DNA of 64,000 bases from NCBI GenBank assembly GCA_026874595.1, contig CM049317.1:13942882-14006881 (forward strand), in the 5' to 3' direction. This DNA comes from Sipunculus nudus. Taxonomy: Eukaryota; Annelida; Sipuncula; Golfingiida; Sipunculidae. Of this stretch, positions 25,201 through 36,643 are shown piece after piece. Numbering within the stretch: position 1 is the stretch's first letter; every line of letters starts with the position of its first letter. The notes under the pieces are model-generated. The model did no database searches, was not told the DNA's origin, and saw only the letters and a program-made list of their open reading frames with translations. Made by a program: the position numbers and the translations under genes.

Positions 25201-25838
25201 TTATAAATGGCATTTACATGTTCTTAATATTTGTTCCCCACATAAAGTACACATTTTGAGATCGAAGCTTGCTCAATAAAAAGTGATGGTCATATCAGAT
25301 CGCCAAAGGATATAAATACACTTACACTGGAATTAATGCCAAGAAAAGTGATGAAATTGGAATATACATCCATAATTTTTATGTTTGCTTAACTAAGAAT
25401 GAATGTGATTGGAACTGATTAAAATAAGCCATATTGTGTTATACTGAGCCATATAACTGGCAGTTGCTTTATGCAGTCCTCAGATTTTGTGATTTTCAAA
25501 GTTATCAGTCATGTATGATTCCTCAATGAAAGGGCTGTAATAGCAGGATGCTGTGTATAAATATCATACATAAAATAAAGGTGTTTATGTGTGTGAGACG
25601 GTGTGTATCAATAATATTAAAACAATATAAATGACAACGTGATTACTGTACCTGGCTGTGTTGTAGAACATTCACACCTACATATAACTAATTTCTGCAC
25701 TTGAGCCAAACTAACACGAAGGTCCTTGTTACGAAGCCAGTTCAAGATGAACTGAAACCCAGACCGAAACCGGTTGCTATGCTTTAAACATCTTCTTTTC
25801 CCGTTCTCAGGGAGGTTTTCTCGGTTTTCGATGCGCAT
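19378..25838 (-). CDS. KH-domain protein with C-terminal CHORD-like zinc module
   Basis: Six exons on the minus strand: 25838-25652, 24462-23969, 21985-21873, 21003-20876, 19723-19663 and 19429-19378. They total 1035 nt, exactly 345 codons (344 residues plus TGA), with all splice phases matching and GT-AG introns. The start is the only in-frame ATG in exon 1 (MRIENRENLPENGK). Residues about 70-145 form a helical N-terminal region. Residues about 150-225 are a KH domain (SVNIPDHLIGQLIGKRG, with GKRG as the GxxG loop at 163-166), implying RNA or ssDNA binding. A basic linker (RYAMRRKRYEDR) follows. Residues 282-332 carry C-x2-C, C-x2-HPG, WSCC and GC-x2-C, the ligand order of CHORD zinc domains with shorter spacing. 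There is no signal peptide or membrane span. I do not recognise a named orthologue. Introns 2 and 3 hold MITEs and (TA)n tracts. Confidence 0.78.
21317..21406. repeat. (TA)n microsatellite, imperfect
   Basis: About 90 bp of TA dinucleotides with small interruptions, in intron 3 of the KH gene. Confidence 0.9.
22037..22066. repeat. (TA)n microsatellite
   Basis: Fifteen TA units about 50 bp upstream (in transcript sense) of the exon 21985-21873 acceptor in the KH gene. Confidence 0.9.
22139..22198. repeat. (TA)n microsatellite abutting a MITE
   Basis: Thirty TA units running directly into the left end of the pogo/Tigger-like MITE. The final TA serves as that element's target-site copy. Confidence 0.9.
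22199..23078 (+). mobile_element. pogo/Tigger-like non-autonomous DNA transposon, copy 1
   Basis: Terminal inverted repeats CAGTAGAGCGTCGTATTTCCG and its partner CGGAAAAACGGCGCTCTACTG, flanked by TA on both sides. CAGTAGA...TTTCCGAA ends with a TA target are typical of pogo/Tigger elements in Tc1/mariner. It is 880 bp with no transposase. A shorter relative lies at 41267-42018 in inverted orientation and shares an internal block (GCTCAGTAATAATCCAATATC). Confidence 0.75.
23436..23914. mobile_element. TTAA-flanked MITE Z, copy 1
   Basis: Left TTAAAGGGGCCCAATCACC and right complement TTAAAGGTGCCCATTCACC agree at 17 of 19 positions including TTAA. TTAA flanks suggest a piggyBac-type target, but no transposase is present. 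The interior has CAGGCTGCTTGTTTTG and CAACCTACCACCTTAGG blocks shared with copies at 47576-48039 and 60809-61083. It lies in intron 2 of the KH gene. Confidence 0.6.
24562..24985. repeat. Poly-C/poly-G and pyrimidine-rich repeat end
   Basis: Contains C21 at 24562-24582, G19 at 24615-24633, a ~180-bp pure pyrimidine tract (CTTTTCTTTCC type) and another G/C tract ending CCACTGGTTACGCCACTGC. Its complement, GCAGTGGCGTAACCAGTGG, resembles ends common in invertebrate interspersed repeats. It lies in intron 1 of the KH gene. Long reading frames through it are low-complexity artefacts. Confidence 0.5.
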
Positions 25839-26027
25839 CCTGATTGAACAAGTGTACAGTAGTTTGGTTTTAGTAATGTAGGAAATCTGCCTACAATTGA
25901 AAATCTGTCATATTTCCGCTGGCGCAGCAGTGGTGCAATTTGTTTTGGGTTGATGTCACTGTTGACGTATGTAAACAAGTACACGTGTATTTGTTTACAC
26001 TCTCTGAAGTGATCGGTCATATCATTT

Positions 26028-26106
26028 AGACTGGTACCCGGCTTCAGCCGATGAAAGATGATCTATGATTGGTAGAAAAGCCATAATAGATCGGGGTACC
26101 AGTTTA
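26028..26106. promoter_or_regulatory. Upstream region of the KH gene: inverted repeat and CCAAT
   Basis: About 190 bp upstream of the KH-gene ATG. ACTGGTACCC and GGGTACCAGT form an inverted repeat about 50 bp apart, enclosing CCAATC on the minus strand (26067-26072). GGGGTACCAGTCTA also recurs at 40658. No TATA box is evident. The promoter role is inferred from position only. Confidence 0.3.
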
Positions 26107-26639
26107 CCATATCATTCCGCTTATTTTTCTTCCCACCAGAGGGCGCTTCACTTTCAGTTTTTTTTTTTTTTTTACTGAAAACATTGCCCGCGCCGTCTCT
26201 CATATATTTAGTTTTAGCCCTTGGAAATTATTAATTAATTCAGGGACCAATTTGGTGTTTACCTTCTTCCCGTCTCAAAATTCTCCCGTCATAATTTTAG
26301 TGTAGGCCTACTGCTGTCGGTACTGCACACGGCAACGACGACAGCTTCAATGCGTTGCGACGAAGTATACGAGTCATTCAACTCTTCAGCTTTTGTCAGC
26401 GTTAATACTCGCGCTTGAATACAAAGAGGAAATCCTCCTTAGAAACTGGCAAATGTTTTATCTCACATTTTTCATATGTAAATTAATGTACCAGTGTATT
26501 TACAAAAGAAATTAAAGCTGTATTTGGTGAATATGCAGATGCGTATTTATATAAGAAAATAAAGCTTAAAGATCTGATAAAATTCTAAATGGATAGGGCA
26601 TATTCATAATTGTGTGTGTGCCTGGGTTAAAGGCACCTG

Positions 26640-27471
26640 GTGTTTTTGTAAATAAATTAAGATATACTTTATTATAAGATATAATTTATAATTTATACTT
26701 TGTTACAGATCTACGTCTGTTTTGTTGTGAGCTGTTGACATGTTTCTTTTATTGTGCGCTGTTGACATTCTGATTCGTGTTTGGCTCAAGCCCTGGGCGT
26801 TGCTATGCTACAGCGTTCCTTGTTCTAGCTTGCCGGGTGCGGCCCACGTGTAAACACAGCGGTCATGTTAGTCTGGGGCTTTTTCGCCTGGCCGAGCAGG
26901 GCCGGCCAACGTGCGAACCCTGATATGTAGAAACACACCATTCGTTGTTCTAGATGATTCCTGTAACGTGTGTACTGTTGGGTTCTTTGGACTGTTCGAG
27001 AAATGGAAAGTTCTCGGCTTGAGGTGAAAAGTTTAGGGGCTGTGTTTTAGAGCCGGGAGAGAGGAGAGATATATTCTAACGGACACATGTAGAAGAGTGT
27101 AAGTCAGTTTTTGGACCTTTTTCCTATAATTGCGGCAGTTATAGCTTTTCTTCTAATTTGTAACGGACTTTATTTAGTCTTCAGTTTGCCTTTGAGATCA
27201 CTATCAGAACTTCACTTTTGGATTACAACGGATTGATTTTGTGAATGAACTGTTCTGTCATTCTCTGAGAAGATTCATGTGAACTGTTCATCTGGGTTGT
27301 ACGTTATAAAGGACTTGTTGTCGCTGTGACAGTGGTGGTATCCAGGTACTGTACACTTTATTTATATACTTGTATTGATTTGCTGTTGTACTGTTGTTAT
27401 AATGTGAAATTGTATTGATTTATTGTAATGTTAGGATTGTTTTAAGAATAAATTATAATTAATTGTTAACA
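26640..27471 (+). repeat. Unclassified LTR-like or retroposed sequence
   Basis: Non-coding block of more balanced base composition than its surroundings, beginning TGTTTTTG and ending AATAAATTATAATTAATTGTTAACA plus A-run. TG...CA ends and a late AATAAA would fit a solo LTR; the A-run would equally fit a retroposed 3' end. There is no second copy in the window to decide. Any such element would be an inactive remnant. Confidence 0.25.
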
Positions 27472-27642
27472 AAAAAAACTTCTTTTTTCATTTCCCTAGA
27501 CATTTCACGCTGCCTAGTGTTACAGAATCTGATTTTTTTTATTTCCATTACAAAATTCGGGTTTATCTTTAATTTCAAAATTTTAACACCCACCTCTACG
27601 GATCGAAATTGCCGTTTTAAAGCTTGACTGCCCATCCACTCA

Positions 27643-27803
27643 ATGTCTACCGGTAGCCTGCCATCCAAACGTCGGTCTTGTATCCTGAAGCCAGTTCGTT
27701 TATTTAAAGAAAACGAGCCTGTGAATCATGTTGTTATGGCCGTGCAAGCTAAACATTTTTATAATTTGAAAGAACTCTGCCAATGGGACTTTGCATTGAT
27801 AAA
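27643..27803 (+). CDS. Candidate first coding exon, unknown protein
   Basis: ATG at 27643 opens a frame MSTGSLPSKRRSCILKPVRL, then FKENEPVNHVV, to a possible donor GTACCT at 27804 (53 codons plus 2 nt). The basic KRRSCILKP stretch loosely recalls the RRxSSILKP motif at the N-terminus of the kinetochore protein KNL1, but the rest does not extend that likeness. It would be divergent from the KH gene. No second exon is identified, so a chance frame is possible. Confidence 0.25.
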
Positions 27804-28405
27804 GTACCTGTTATTATATACATGTCCGTTAGTAGGCCTACACTGATCGAATGTTTGTTAATAGCAGCATTTTAACGTTAATGACACCGTTCGTGAATAG
27901 AGGTGCCTATATAAACCACATGTAACGTAAATGAGTTGAACTCTGGGATATTATTCAACGTTTCTGTTTGAAAAAAAAAGGAAAAATGGCTCCCAATCTA
28001 TCCTTTAACTGAAAAACATTTACCCCATAGCTTTCATGCAAAAGTGTCAAGAAAGCCAATGTGACGGGTCTATCTTAGCCAAACCGTATAAAAAGCGTGG
28101 AATATTTCGTTACAATTAGAGACAGATTATTTCAATTTGACATCTGGAAATTTTATACCCGAGACAGAGTATTTCCAACCACGTACTCAAATAAAAAATT
28201 GACCTCGATTCTCGAATGTATGTCAATTATTTACACATTTATTTGGCATATAATGATGCAAATATTTGTCAGACTTTTTTTATGCGCGTTGTAGGACTTT
28301 TAAATTGTGCCTCATTGATGTAGTACTTAAGTACACTTTTTTGCTTATATTCGGACTCGGAGGCCAAAACTCGAGAAATCACGCTGAATCATACTCGAGT
28401 AAATA

Positions 28406-31400
28406 CAAGGGACCCATGAGTCACTGTGCTAAGCTGAAGTTGACCTTGAAGGTAAAAATAAAAAATAATATCAAATGGAGATTAAGTGTTAGAGAAGAGG
28501 GAATATAAGCCATGGTTGGTTTATATGAATGGTTTGTATTGATGAGCAGGAAATTGTTGCAAATAATATTTTGTGACCTGACCATGTGCTTCCAAATGTT
28601 GAAACTGAAGAATGTGAGCAGTTTGTGAACAAATGATCTGTACTATTACCATGATCATTAGTTGGCTTTATGATTAACTGTTGACATTTCAGTAGTTTAC
28701 ACATTTGTTCAATTGAATCTTTTTTTCTGGTATAATATATATTATTAAATATATATGTATTTTTTAATTTCATGAAATTTATACAGTTGAAATATAACTA
28801 ATTAACAACATACATACAGGGCAAACAAAGCCTGATCTCCAATTCAGCTGAGGCAGGAAAATAATGAACAAATGTTTGTATTAGATTCTCATTTTTTTAT
28901 CACATCAATTTTTTTCTCAATTGTATCATCATAAATCTCAATCTTGTCAGATAACACCACATCATGCAAACAAATGTTTATTTATTTTAACCAAAAAAAT
29001 ATATCTTTTAAATCTGCAAAACAATTAATATCTAAAATTAATACTTAATTAGATTTCACAATTTTAAATTGTGTCTTTATTTATCCGTAATGTGCTTCAT
29101 ATTTATAAATTTAAGCATACTGATGGGTTTAATTATATTTGTTAAAATCATTTAAAAGAAAAATGCTACATTAACACAACATGGCATCATCTGGATTACA
29201 CCTTGAATTACTCAAGGAAAGTTTTTGTATATTGGAGTGGAAACAGCATTACAATTAAGGAGATACAGTGAAAACAATAACAATTACTGCATAACACTTG
29301 TTGGGTTGGGTTTGTGTGTGTGTGTGGGGGGGGGGGGGGGGGGGTGGTGGTGCTATGAGAATAACTGTACACCTGTCACAGCAGGGGATCTCCCCCAGTG
29401 ACTGTAGCAAATCAGATACTCTGGCATAGCTGACTTCCAGTGACCTGGAGTGGGACCCTGCATCTGTAATCTGTAATCAAAGCAAATGCCTACAATAGAG
29501 CCTCAAGAAAAACAAGAAAGAAGGATGCCATGGTCAAACTTGGGCAAAATTTAAGTTACCAAATTTATATTTTTGCTAATATCTAAAAAAAATGACCGAT
29601 TTTGATCTAATTTTTGGTATTCAATTAAATTTTGATTAACTAAAGTTGTTTTACTGAAAAAAAACTCCCTAGTTTTAACACGTTTTCTCTTAAGTGACCA
29701 AATATCTTCCCTGATTTTTTTACAAAGTACATTATGTTTTGGCCCATAACTTTTTAAATTATATAATACAGACTTAATTTCTGACATGTAATTAGGAATT
29801 ATAAAGAGGAATATTTATGGTAAATATGAAGAAAACCAGGTGAGTAGTTTTGATATAAGGCATCCCTGAAGTATGAAAATAGGTTTTTAATAGAAACACA
29901 AGTATTTAACTTTTTTCTAAAAATACCTTTTTTAAATTTGCAAAATAATAAATATCTGAAAATAACACTTGATTCAGGATTGGAAAAGTTGTATACATTG
30001 GATCGGAACAGCAATCGGTAAAATAATGAAAGTAATGCAACATATCTGGCTGGGTGTGGGGAGGGGGGGGGGGTTCCACATGTTATTCTACATTTGTAAA
30101 ACCAGTGTTGCATCACTGATACGCGAGCTTTAACACTTTTTCTCTTAAGTGACCAATTATCTTTCCTGATTTTTTACAAAGTCCATTATGTTTGGGCCCA
30201 TAACTTTTTTAAATTATATAATACTGACTTAATTTCTGGCATGTACATAGGAAATATATACAGGATGCAGTGAAAGTTTTGAGATACTGTGATGCATATG
30301 AACAATTTACAGATGGACAGGCAATAGGACAGAATGGACTAATACCATTATTTCTCGTTTTGAAGGGAATAATGCATTTAAGTTTATATAAGCCTATTTT
30401 TTTAGCATATCCACTTTTTCCATTAATAGTTTTAATCTGATTCATTTTTTTTATTTACAGGTTTTATAAATTTGTAATAAAAAAACTGAAAATATAAGTT
30501 AAAATATTAGAATTCTAAGTTGCAATCATTATATATCCAGAGTGTAGCTCATATTGGGTCATATTATGCATACACATATATTTTATTTTTTTAAAATCAC
30601 AAATGTTTAAACTGAATTTAAAAGAAAATAATGCCACAACATGGCATCTACAAGATTATTCCTTGAATCACTATTAAAAAATTTTGCACATTGGAGTTTT
30701 CAGTACATGCTTAATTTTATTCACCGAAATAAAATAAAAGATTCAGTAAATTTGATAAAATAAAACATCTTTTCAAATAAAGTGTACACACTGTTGGTTG
30801 AATGAGGGACAAACAATATCATTTTGGTAATTACAATCTCAGCTATTATTTATTACTGGAATCAATAGTCAATTTCACACATGGTGAAGTTTTTACTCTT
30901 CTGAAGTAAGGAATTATTTATCTGATGAACATCCACACTTTCATAGCAATACACCACTTTGTGGACACAATTAAATGTGCACTTTAATCATTGTAACCCT
31001 GGTGGTACGATACAAAATCTAAAATGTAGCATAGCCAAGAATAAAATAAAATACAGAAAATTATAACATTCATCTAGTTAATGCACAATATGGGGGGGGG
31101 GTGCAGCGCAGAGGGGAAGCCTGTTAGTAGTGGCCAAGCTCAGCCAAGGCAAGCTGCCTGGGGTGGGTTACATAATGCAAGTGAAGGCTGTACTACTATA
31201 GGACACGTGGCTGTATTTATTTTCCCTACATAACATCTATAAAACATCCGAGGTTTGGGCCTCTTTTAAATAATTTTCAAAATAAATTCTGATATTAAAC
31301 TTTTTTTTACCTGAGAATTTGTTGTTTCTTCAGTCAAACAAGACCAAGAAAAAGGGGCTTGTGTATCTCATTTTTTAACCATCCTGGCCCGAATGCAGTG

Positions 31401-32408
31401 AAGCCCAAAATACCCCACCAAGCAGTCCCAAACAAGCATTTGGACAACAACTCTTTGATTGGCCACAGATTTTTTAAAAGTTGACCAATACTGTCAATTT
31501 TATTGGAAATTATGCTTAACATACTTAAAAATCAAACAATGGGGTGTTTTTTATGCTCCACCACATGATGGCTAGAGCCAACCAGAGAAAGCCGGACCAT
31601 TCACTACTCTCCTTCAGGTTGTGACCCCAGGTCATGTAAACAAATAGGACCACGTGACCTATACTGGGTGGGCTAGATGTAAACAACATTTTACATGGTG
31701 TATGAAAACTTGAATAACAGCTATTCTTTTCAATCAATTTCTTTGAATTTTCAGATTTTAAAAGATTAAATCTTTATTTATATATGCTGTGAAAATTAAA
31801 TCAACAGTGCTTAAAGGGAAAAAACGTGCTATTGCCAAAGTTTGACCAAATTTAAGGTATTGATTTTTTATTTATGCTAATAACTTGAAAAATTTGCAAA
31901 ATTCAGATCTAATTTTTGGTAAATAATTGAACCTTGATAAAATAAAGTTATATTCCTGAAAGGAAAGTCTCCAGCTCCAGCAATTCTCATGTTAGGTGAG
32001 TAAATATATTTCCTGATTTTTTAAAAATTGCATTATATTTGGGCCCAATACTTCAAAATAATACCAAAAACTGAACTAGTATGTTCATAGAAAATGTATC
32101 GAAGAATATGAATACTAAATATGATCAAAAACAGATCAGTGGTTTAGATATTAGGCAGCCTTGAACTGTAACAATGTGTTTTTTTTATGGAAAACGGAGG
32201 TTTTTCCTTAATATCTCGAAGGAACGAAGTCCTAATGACCCAATTTTCGGTATGGTAAGAGATTTTTGGGACATCTAATGGTATGCAAAATTTTGGATTC
32301 AAGGTCCAACGGTTTTAAAACGTGCCCTGTTAACGGACAGACGGCCGGACGGACGGACGACGGACAAAGGACCACTATAGCTCAGATGACTTATAGTCAG
32401 CTGAGCTA
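28406..32408 (-). mobile_element. Element X copy 2, inverted relative to copy 1
   Basis: The head at 32408 reads (minus strand) TTTAGCTCAGCTGACTATAAG with partner ATCTGAGCTATAG, then the CCGTCCGTCCGGCCGTCTG tract and GTTAACAGGGCACG. The tail at 28406 is CAAGGGACCCATGAGTCAC. Matches to copy 1 run in order through 31.2-32.4 kb (copy 1 12.9-14.3 kb), 30.6-31.2 kb (14.2-14.85 kb) and 30.3-30.59 kb (17.28-17.7 kb), with no Y in between. 28.85-30.25 kb holds further internal repeats of the 13.0-13.5 kb block. Confidence 0.65.
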
Positions 32409-32519
32409 AAAATTAAATAAAATAAGCAAAAAGGAATTAAGGCCACTTCCAGATTGGAAAACGTACCTCAGAGACTAATATGCAACAACTATTGACAAAT
32501 TTCTTTTTACTTTTAAAAT

Positions 32520-33190
32520 AGATATAATTTTCATCGGAGTCGAACTCGTCTTCTAACAGCCTCGGGCTCAAAAAAGGTGGATTCGGACTCTAACCTCAAC
32601 ACTGGGACCCGGCTAGCTTGCATGGACTCGGACTTCCACTCAGATGACAATAGTAGATCGAAATTCAGAGAGTACAAATTGCTGTGTTGGCATATAGTTC
32701 TATAATAATATTTTGCTAACAAGGTCCAATTCCTTCCTTTTTACGATGTTGAACATTGACCAACAGAAAAGGAGTACTCTATAGTCCGGACTTGGACTCA
32801 GTCCAGACTAGCGTCCACGGACATGCATGGACTTGATGATCCTAGACTCGACTTGTACATGGACTCGGAGATCATGACGGGGGGGGGGGGGGGGGTAGAA
32901 TATTTCAAACTGAGCGAGATTGAACCATCTTTAATTTCCTCCTGATTGTTTAAATAGGACGGACCTCTGACTAAATGTATTTTTACTTTAAAAAAATAAC
33001 TAAAAAATACTAGTTTGATTATCTCATATTTCTACTAAATTTTTACTATATTTTTTATTCGGAATTGGGCTCGCTTTCCAAAATACCTCGACTTGACGAA
33101 GATGGAGTGGACTCAATTCCAAATGACTCAAGCTGCTTGGACTCGAATAGCCTAGAATCGACTTGCACTCGGCATTCGATAGTGTAGACA
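32520..33190. repeat. Degraded repeat with many GACTCGGA motifs
   Basis: GGACTCGGA, CTCGACTTG and GGACTTGGACTC recur at least ten times over about 650 bp, which is unlikely in AT-rich DNA. 32879-32895 is a G-run. The pattern suggests clustered binding sites of a decayed DNA transposon, but no termini are visible. 9.3-10.1 kb has a weaker version. Confidence 0.35.
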
Positions 33191-33839
33191 CAACTGTAAC
33201 AGTGGAAACCAAGTTTTGTTTGTGCGTTTCAATCAGTGAGCAGCTCCCTGTTTATATTTTCAGAATTATGTCATGAAATAGCAGCAAAGTATTCTTGTAA
33301 TCGAGTCGGGGAAAAATTTGGACTGCGCGTTATCTACTTCCATAATCTTAAGAAATACAACAACACTTTTTAAATGAAATGCAAATAAAGTCTTAAGTTA
33401 TCAAACTGTATAATTTTAATGTGGGTTAATCATTAAAATAAAACAGACACACTCGGACAGGGAACATGATCCTGTCTAGAAGTATTAAGTAGCACCAGAA
33501 GGTAATTTACAGGCAAACAGCTTGTGTCAACCCTTCATTTTTTCGCACCGGTTACAGAGAGACAGGAATCTAGGGCCTGTCCTGTTTTGTTAAAGGCCCC
33601 TTGCATATTTCAGAAACAAAAAAAAGTGTGTAAAAAAGAACATATTTAATTCTTTTTAATTTAACTTTTGAAAACAAAAACTGTTTTTATTCTTTTTTTT
33701 TTTTGCTTCAAGAGGGGTTCATTTGCAGGGATTTACCGGACAAAGTACTTGGGTATACATCTACCTTCAGAATTTGAGTCGAAATACCTTGTTAATTTTT
33801 TGTATGCACAAAATAAAATAAAAACATGGTTTTAAATCC

Positions 33840-34640
33840 TTTAGGCAACGGTGTTGAGCATAGATAAAGGTGTTGAGAATAGGTAACGGTGTTGAGCTTC
33901 TGTAGTAAAAATAACCGTAGTGACTACTCGAATACCAGTATTATGTATTAAAACAAGCAAATACCTGTTTGAATAGAAAAAACGCATATGTTTAAAATAT
34001 TAAGCCGAAAAAAATATGTTTCAAATTCTATTTCATGTATTGGATTTAATACCAAGTTCTCGATACCGTTACCTTAATTGCTTTCGGCACCGTTATTTTT
34101 CATTCAGGTAACGGTGCTGAGATTTTTTCATCTCTACCTCAAATGCAGGACAAAAATAACTACTATGCCGTCCCTAAGAGGGTATAGCACGCGTTATCAC
34201 TACATGAGCAATAAGAGGGAGCCATTTTCGAGGAGTTATATGTGACGGTTAATTTTTCGCAAGAGTAACGGTGTCAAGTCTAAATAAACGTACGGTGATT
34301 TTTCAACCCTTTAATAATTAACAGACAACATTGATATGACAGTTTATCAATTTAATTATTGTTTATGTGTACAAAATTTCCTGAACTCTAATGAACGCTG
34401 CTCCATGCATGCATCGGCAAAGTGGTATCTGTTCACGTGCTGCGAGGTCAAAAGTTCGGGAAACGGTGCCGAGTATTTTTGGGGGGGGACATACTTTTTA
34501 TATCAAAATTTTGGTATTTAAAACAAAACGGTCAAGAAAAATCAAACAAAAATATCATCTTAATAAACTTTAACTGATGTGACCGCATGGAAACAGAATC
34601 TATATAAATGGTAAAGTGGTTACAGAATAACGCTGTCTTG
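33840..34640. repeat. Region with recurring AACGGTGYYGAG motif
   Basis: GGCAACGGTGTTGAGC, GGTAACGGTGTTGAGC, GGTAACGGTGCTGAG, GTAACGGTGTCAAG and GAAACGGTGCCGAG occur directly, and ATACCGTTACC / GCACCGTTA inversely, over about 800 bp. This looks like sub-terminal repeats of an unclassified element. No transposase is seen. Confidence 0.4.
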
Positions 34641-34862
34641 AATTTAAGATCCGAGAAAAAGGGACAACGGAAATTTAAGGGTTTTGTAACATTTGCAGTT
34701 TTTTCTGTATGTATTTCTGTCCCGATTTAAATTGTTTTTATCTCATAATAATGGTTATAGATTTAGCAACAATTTGAATGATTATTCATGCCATTTTTAG
34801 CATTTGCTAATTTCTCAGTAACAAATATAGTTTCGGGACATGAAATGCGACATTTTTGTTAG

Positions 34863-34864
<2 letters not shown>

Positions 34865-34932
<68 letters not shown>
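34865..34932. repeat. (TA)n microsatellite
   Basis: About 34 uninterrupted TA units in intergenic DNA. Confidence 0.95.
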
Positions 34933-34935
<3 letters not shown>

Positions 34936-36370
34936 CTTAATTTGATTTCAGATGATCACTTGTGGTTTTACTTAACATTGATCCCTGCCAATGACAAAAA
35001 AAAATGAGAGAACTTCAATGCACGAGTAACCGATATGAGCGTATGAAGAAAGGAAGGTAAGAGGGGAGCTGTTACAGCTTGATCATGATATGTTGCAGGG
35101 CCTATATAAAAACATGCTTGAAAGTTACAGAAAGAAAATGACCGATCATCTTTATTTTTACAACACGTCCATATAATATACAAAATATATGTCAGTAATC
35201 GATGTCAAGTAGGAATATATCATCTACTCTACGTCTAGACTACGAGGACCTAGACTATGAGATATTTTCGTATTTTATTTGTAGCGAATCAATTTAAATT
35301 TAGTTTTTATCCTGTCATGGAGATGGGCAAACGCTCTCCTCTACGGGAGGTAGAATCATATTATTACTAAAACGCGTGCACGTGTATATGCACACAGATT
35401 CACACTGCTTAAAAATATGCTACGCGTGCGGCTCTGGATGCGGACGATGTAAAAATTATCTATTCTTGCAAAAAAATAACTTATATATTATGAATACTCA
35501 AAATATCATAGCCAAGGACATAATGGAAGTAATTATTCAACTACAGCCCAATTTGTTTTCCATCGTTTTCCGGCATAGGGTTATATTGACTATATAGCAA
35601 TACATTTCCGAGATTGTTACCTCTAAAACATTAAGTCTCTGACATCTGTATTTTTTTTTTAAAGTATTCTGCCTGCAGTTAGTCCCGTTTTTATATGTTC
35701 ATGGCCGAGTGAATGTGCATTAAAGAGCTTATAAAGGCCTATGTCTAATATTTAACGCAAATTAAAAACAAAGGTAATATTCTAGCTGTAATTATCTGAA
35801 CACATTTAGAAAAAAAGGTTATATAATGAAAGATGGTGTTGTTTGAGAGTTATTATTTCTCTTTAGTTAACGTTATCGACATATTTTTTTTATAAAGTTA
35901 TTCATAACGTTGATTACGTCCCCAAGAAAAGCGTTGTATTCTAGCATATTTTGAGCATTTTTGTCATTACATATAAAATATATTGGTTATCAAACTATAT
36001 AAGCATTATTTTGGAATAATGAAATTTTGAAAATAATGCATTACAGAAAGATTCCTTTAAAAACCCTCATAAATGCACATACACTGGAATATACAACATT
36101 TTAGAAGGTTTATTTTTAATTTCACAATACAATAAAAGATATAACTGATTTAATTTCACTTTTAATGCAACAAACTTTGTTTGTTAAATCGGTATTCATT
36201 TATTTCATTTTTTTTTATTATTACACATTCAATTACCATTCACAATACATCAATACTAAAAAAAACAATAAATGAAACTAAAATAGAATATGAAGTTAAC
36301 GGATTTTTTTCGTCAAATTAATGAAGCTGTTTTCTGCAACATTAAAGTTCATTTGTACACCGTCCACACC
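34933..36370. other. Intergenic, nothing coding seen
   Basis: AT-rich sequence between a microsatellite and the CpG-rich promoter at 36.4 kb. I find no exon or defined repeat. Confidence 0.4.
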
Positions 36371-36455
36371 TTGCGCCGTACGCATTTTCGTATATTTGCC
36401 GAGTGTGCGCGTGCGCGTGCGTGCACGCGTTTTAGTAACAACCCATCATACTGTC
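36362..36455 (+). promoter_or_regulatory. CpG-rich promoter with NRF1-like palindrome
   Basis: A sharp local rise in CpG just before a start codon. TGCGCGTGCGCG at 36406-36417 fits the NRF1 consensus (YGCGCAYGCGCR-type) and is followed by GTGCACGCG. The regulatory role is inferred from motif and position. Confidence 0.45.
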
Positions 36456-36643
36456 ATGGCAGCCTCCATTGGTCTAGTAACTTACTCTGACAGTGACAGT
36501 TCTTCAGATTCTGACGACGACACGTCCCTTATTAACGCCATAGTACAAGAAGCCAACGGAAGGCCGGCAAATAAAAGAAAACTTGCACCTGGGAATGAGC
36601 TAGATGTCCGTCAGGCTTCTGCCAGCAAGAAAGTCTGTGACAG
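36456..36643 (+). CDS. First coding exon of an acidic nuclear-type protein (partial)
   Basis: ATG at 36456 follows a CpG-rich promoter and the exon ends at a good donor (GACAG then GTGAGC). It encodes 62 codons plus 2 nt: MAASIGLVTYSDSDSSSDSD, then a TSLINAIVQEANGR stretch, then PANKRKLAP and a basic end. The LVxYSDSDSS start followed by an acidic run and a KRK patch is the style of N-termini of RNA-processing proteins such as USB1 or PRCC, but this exon alone cannot decide. Later exons are not found here; the SINE, Merlin and fold-back elements downstream would lie in its first intron. Confidence 0.5.
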
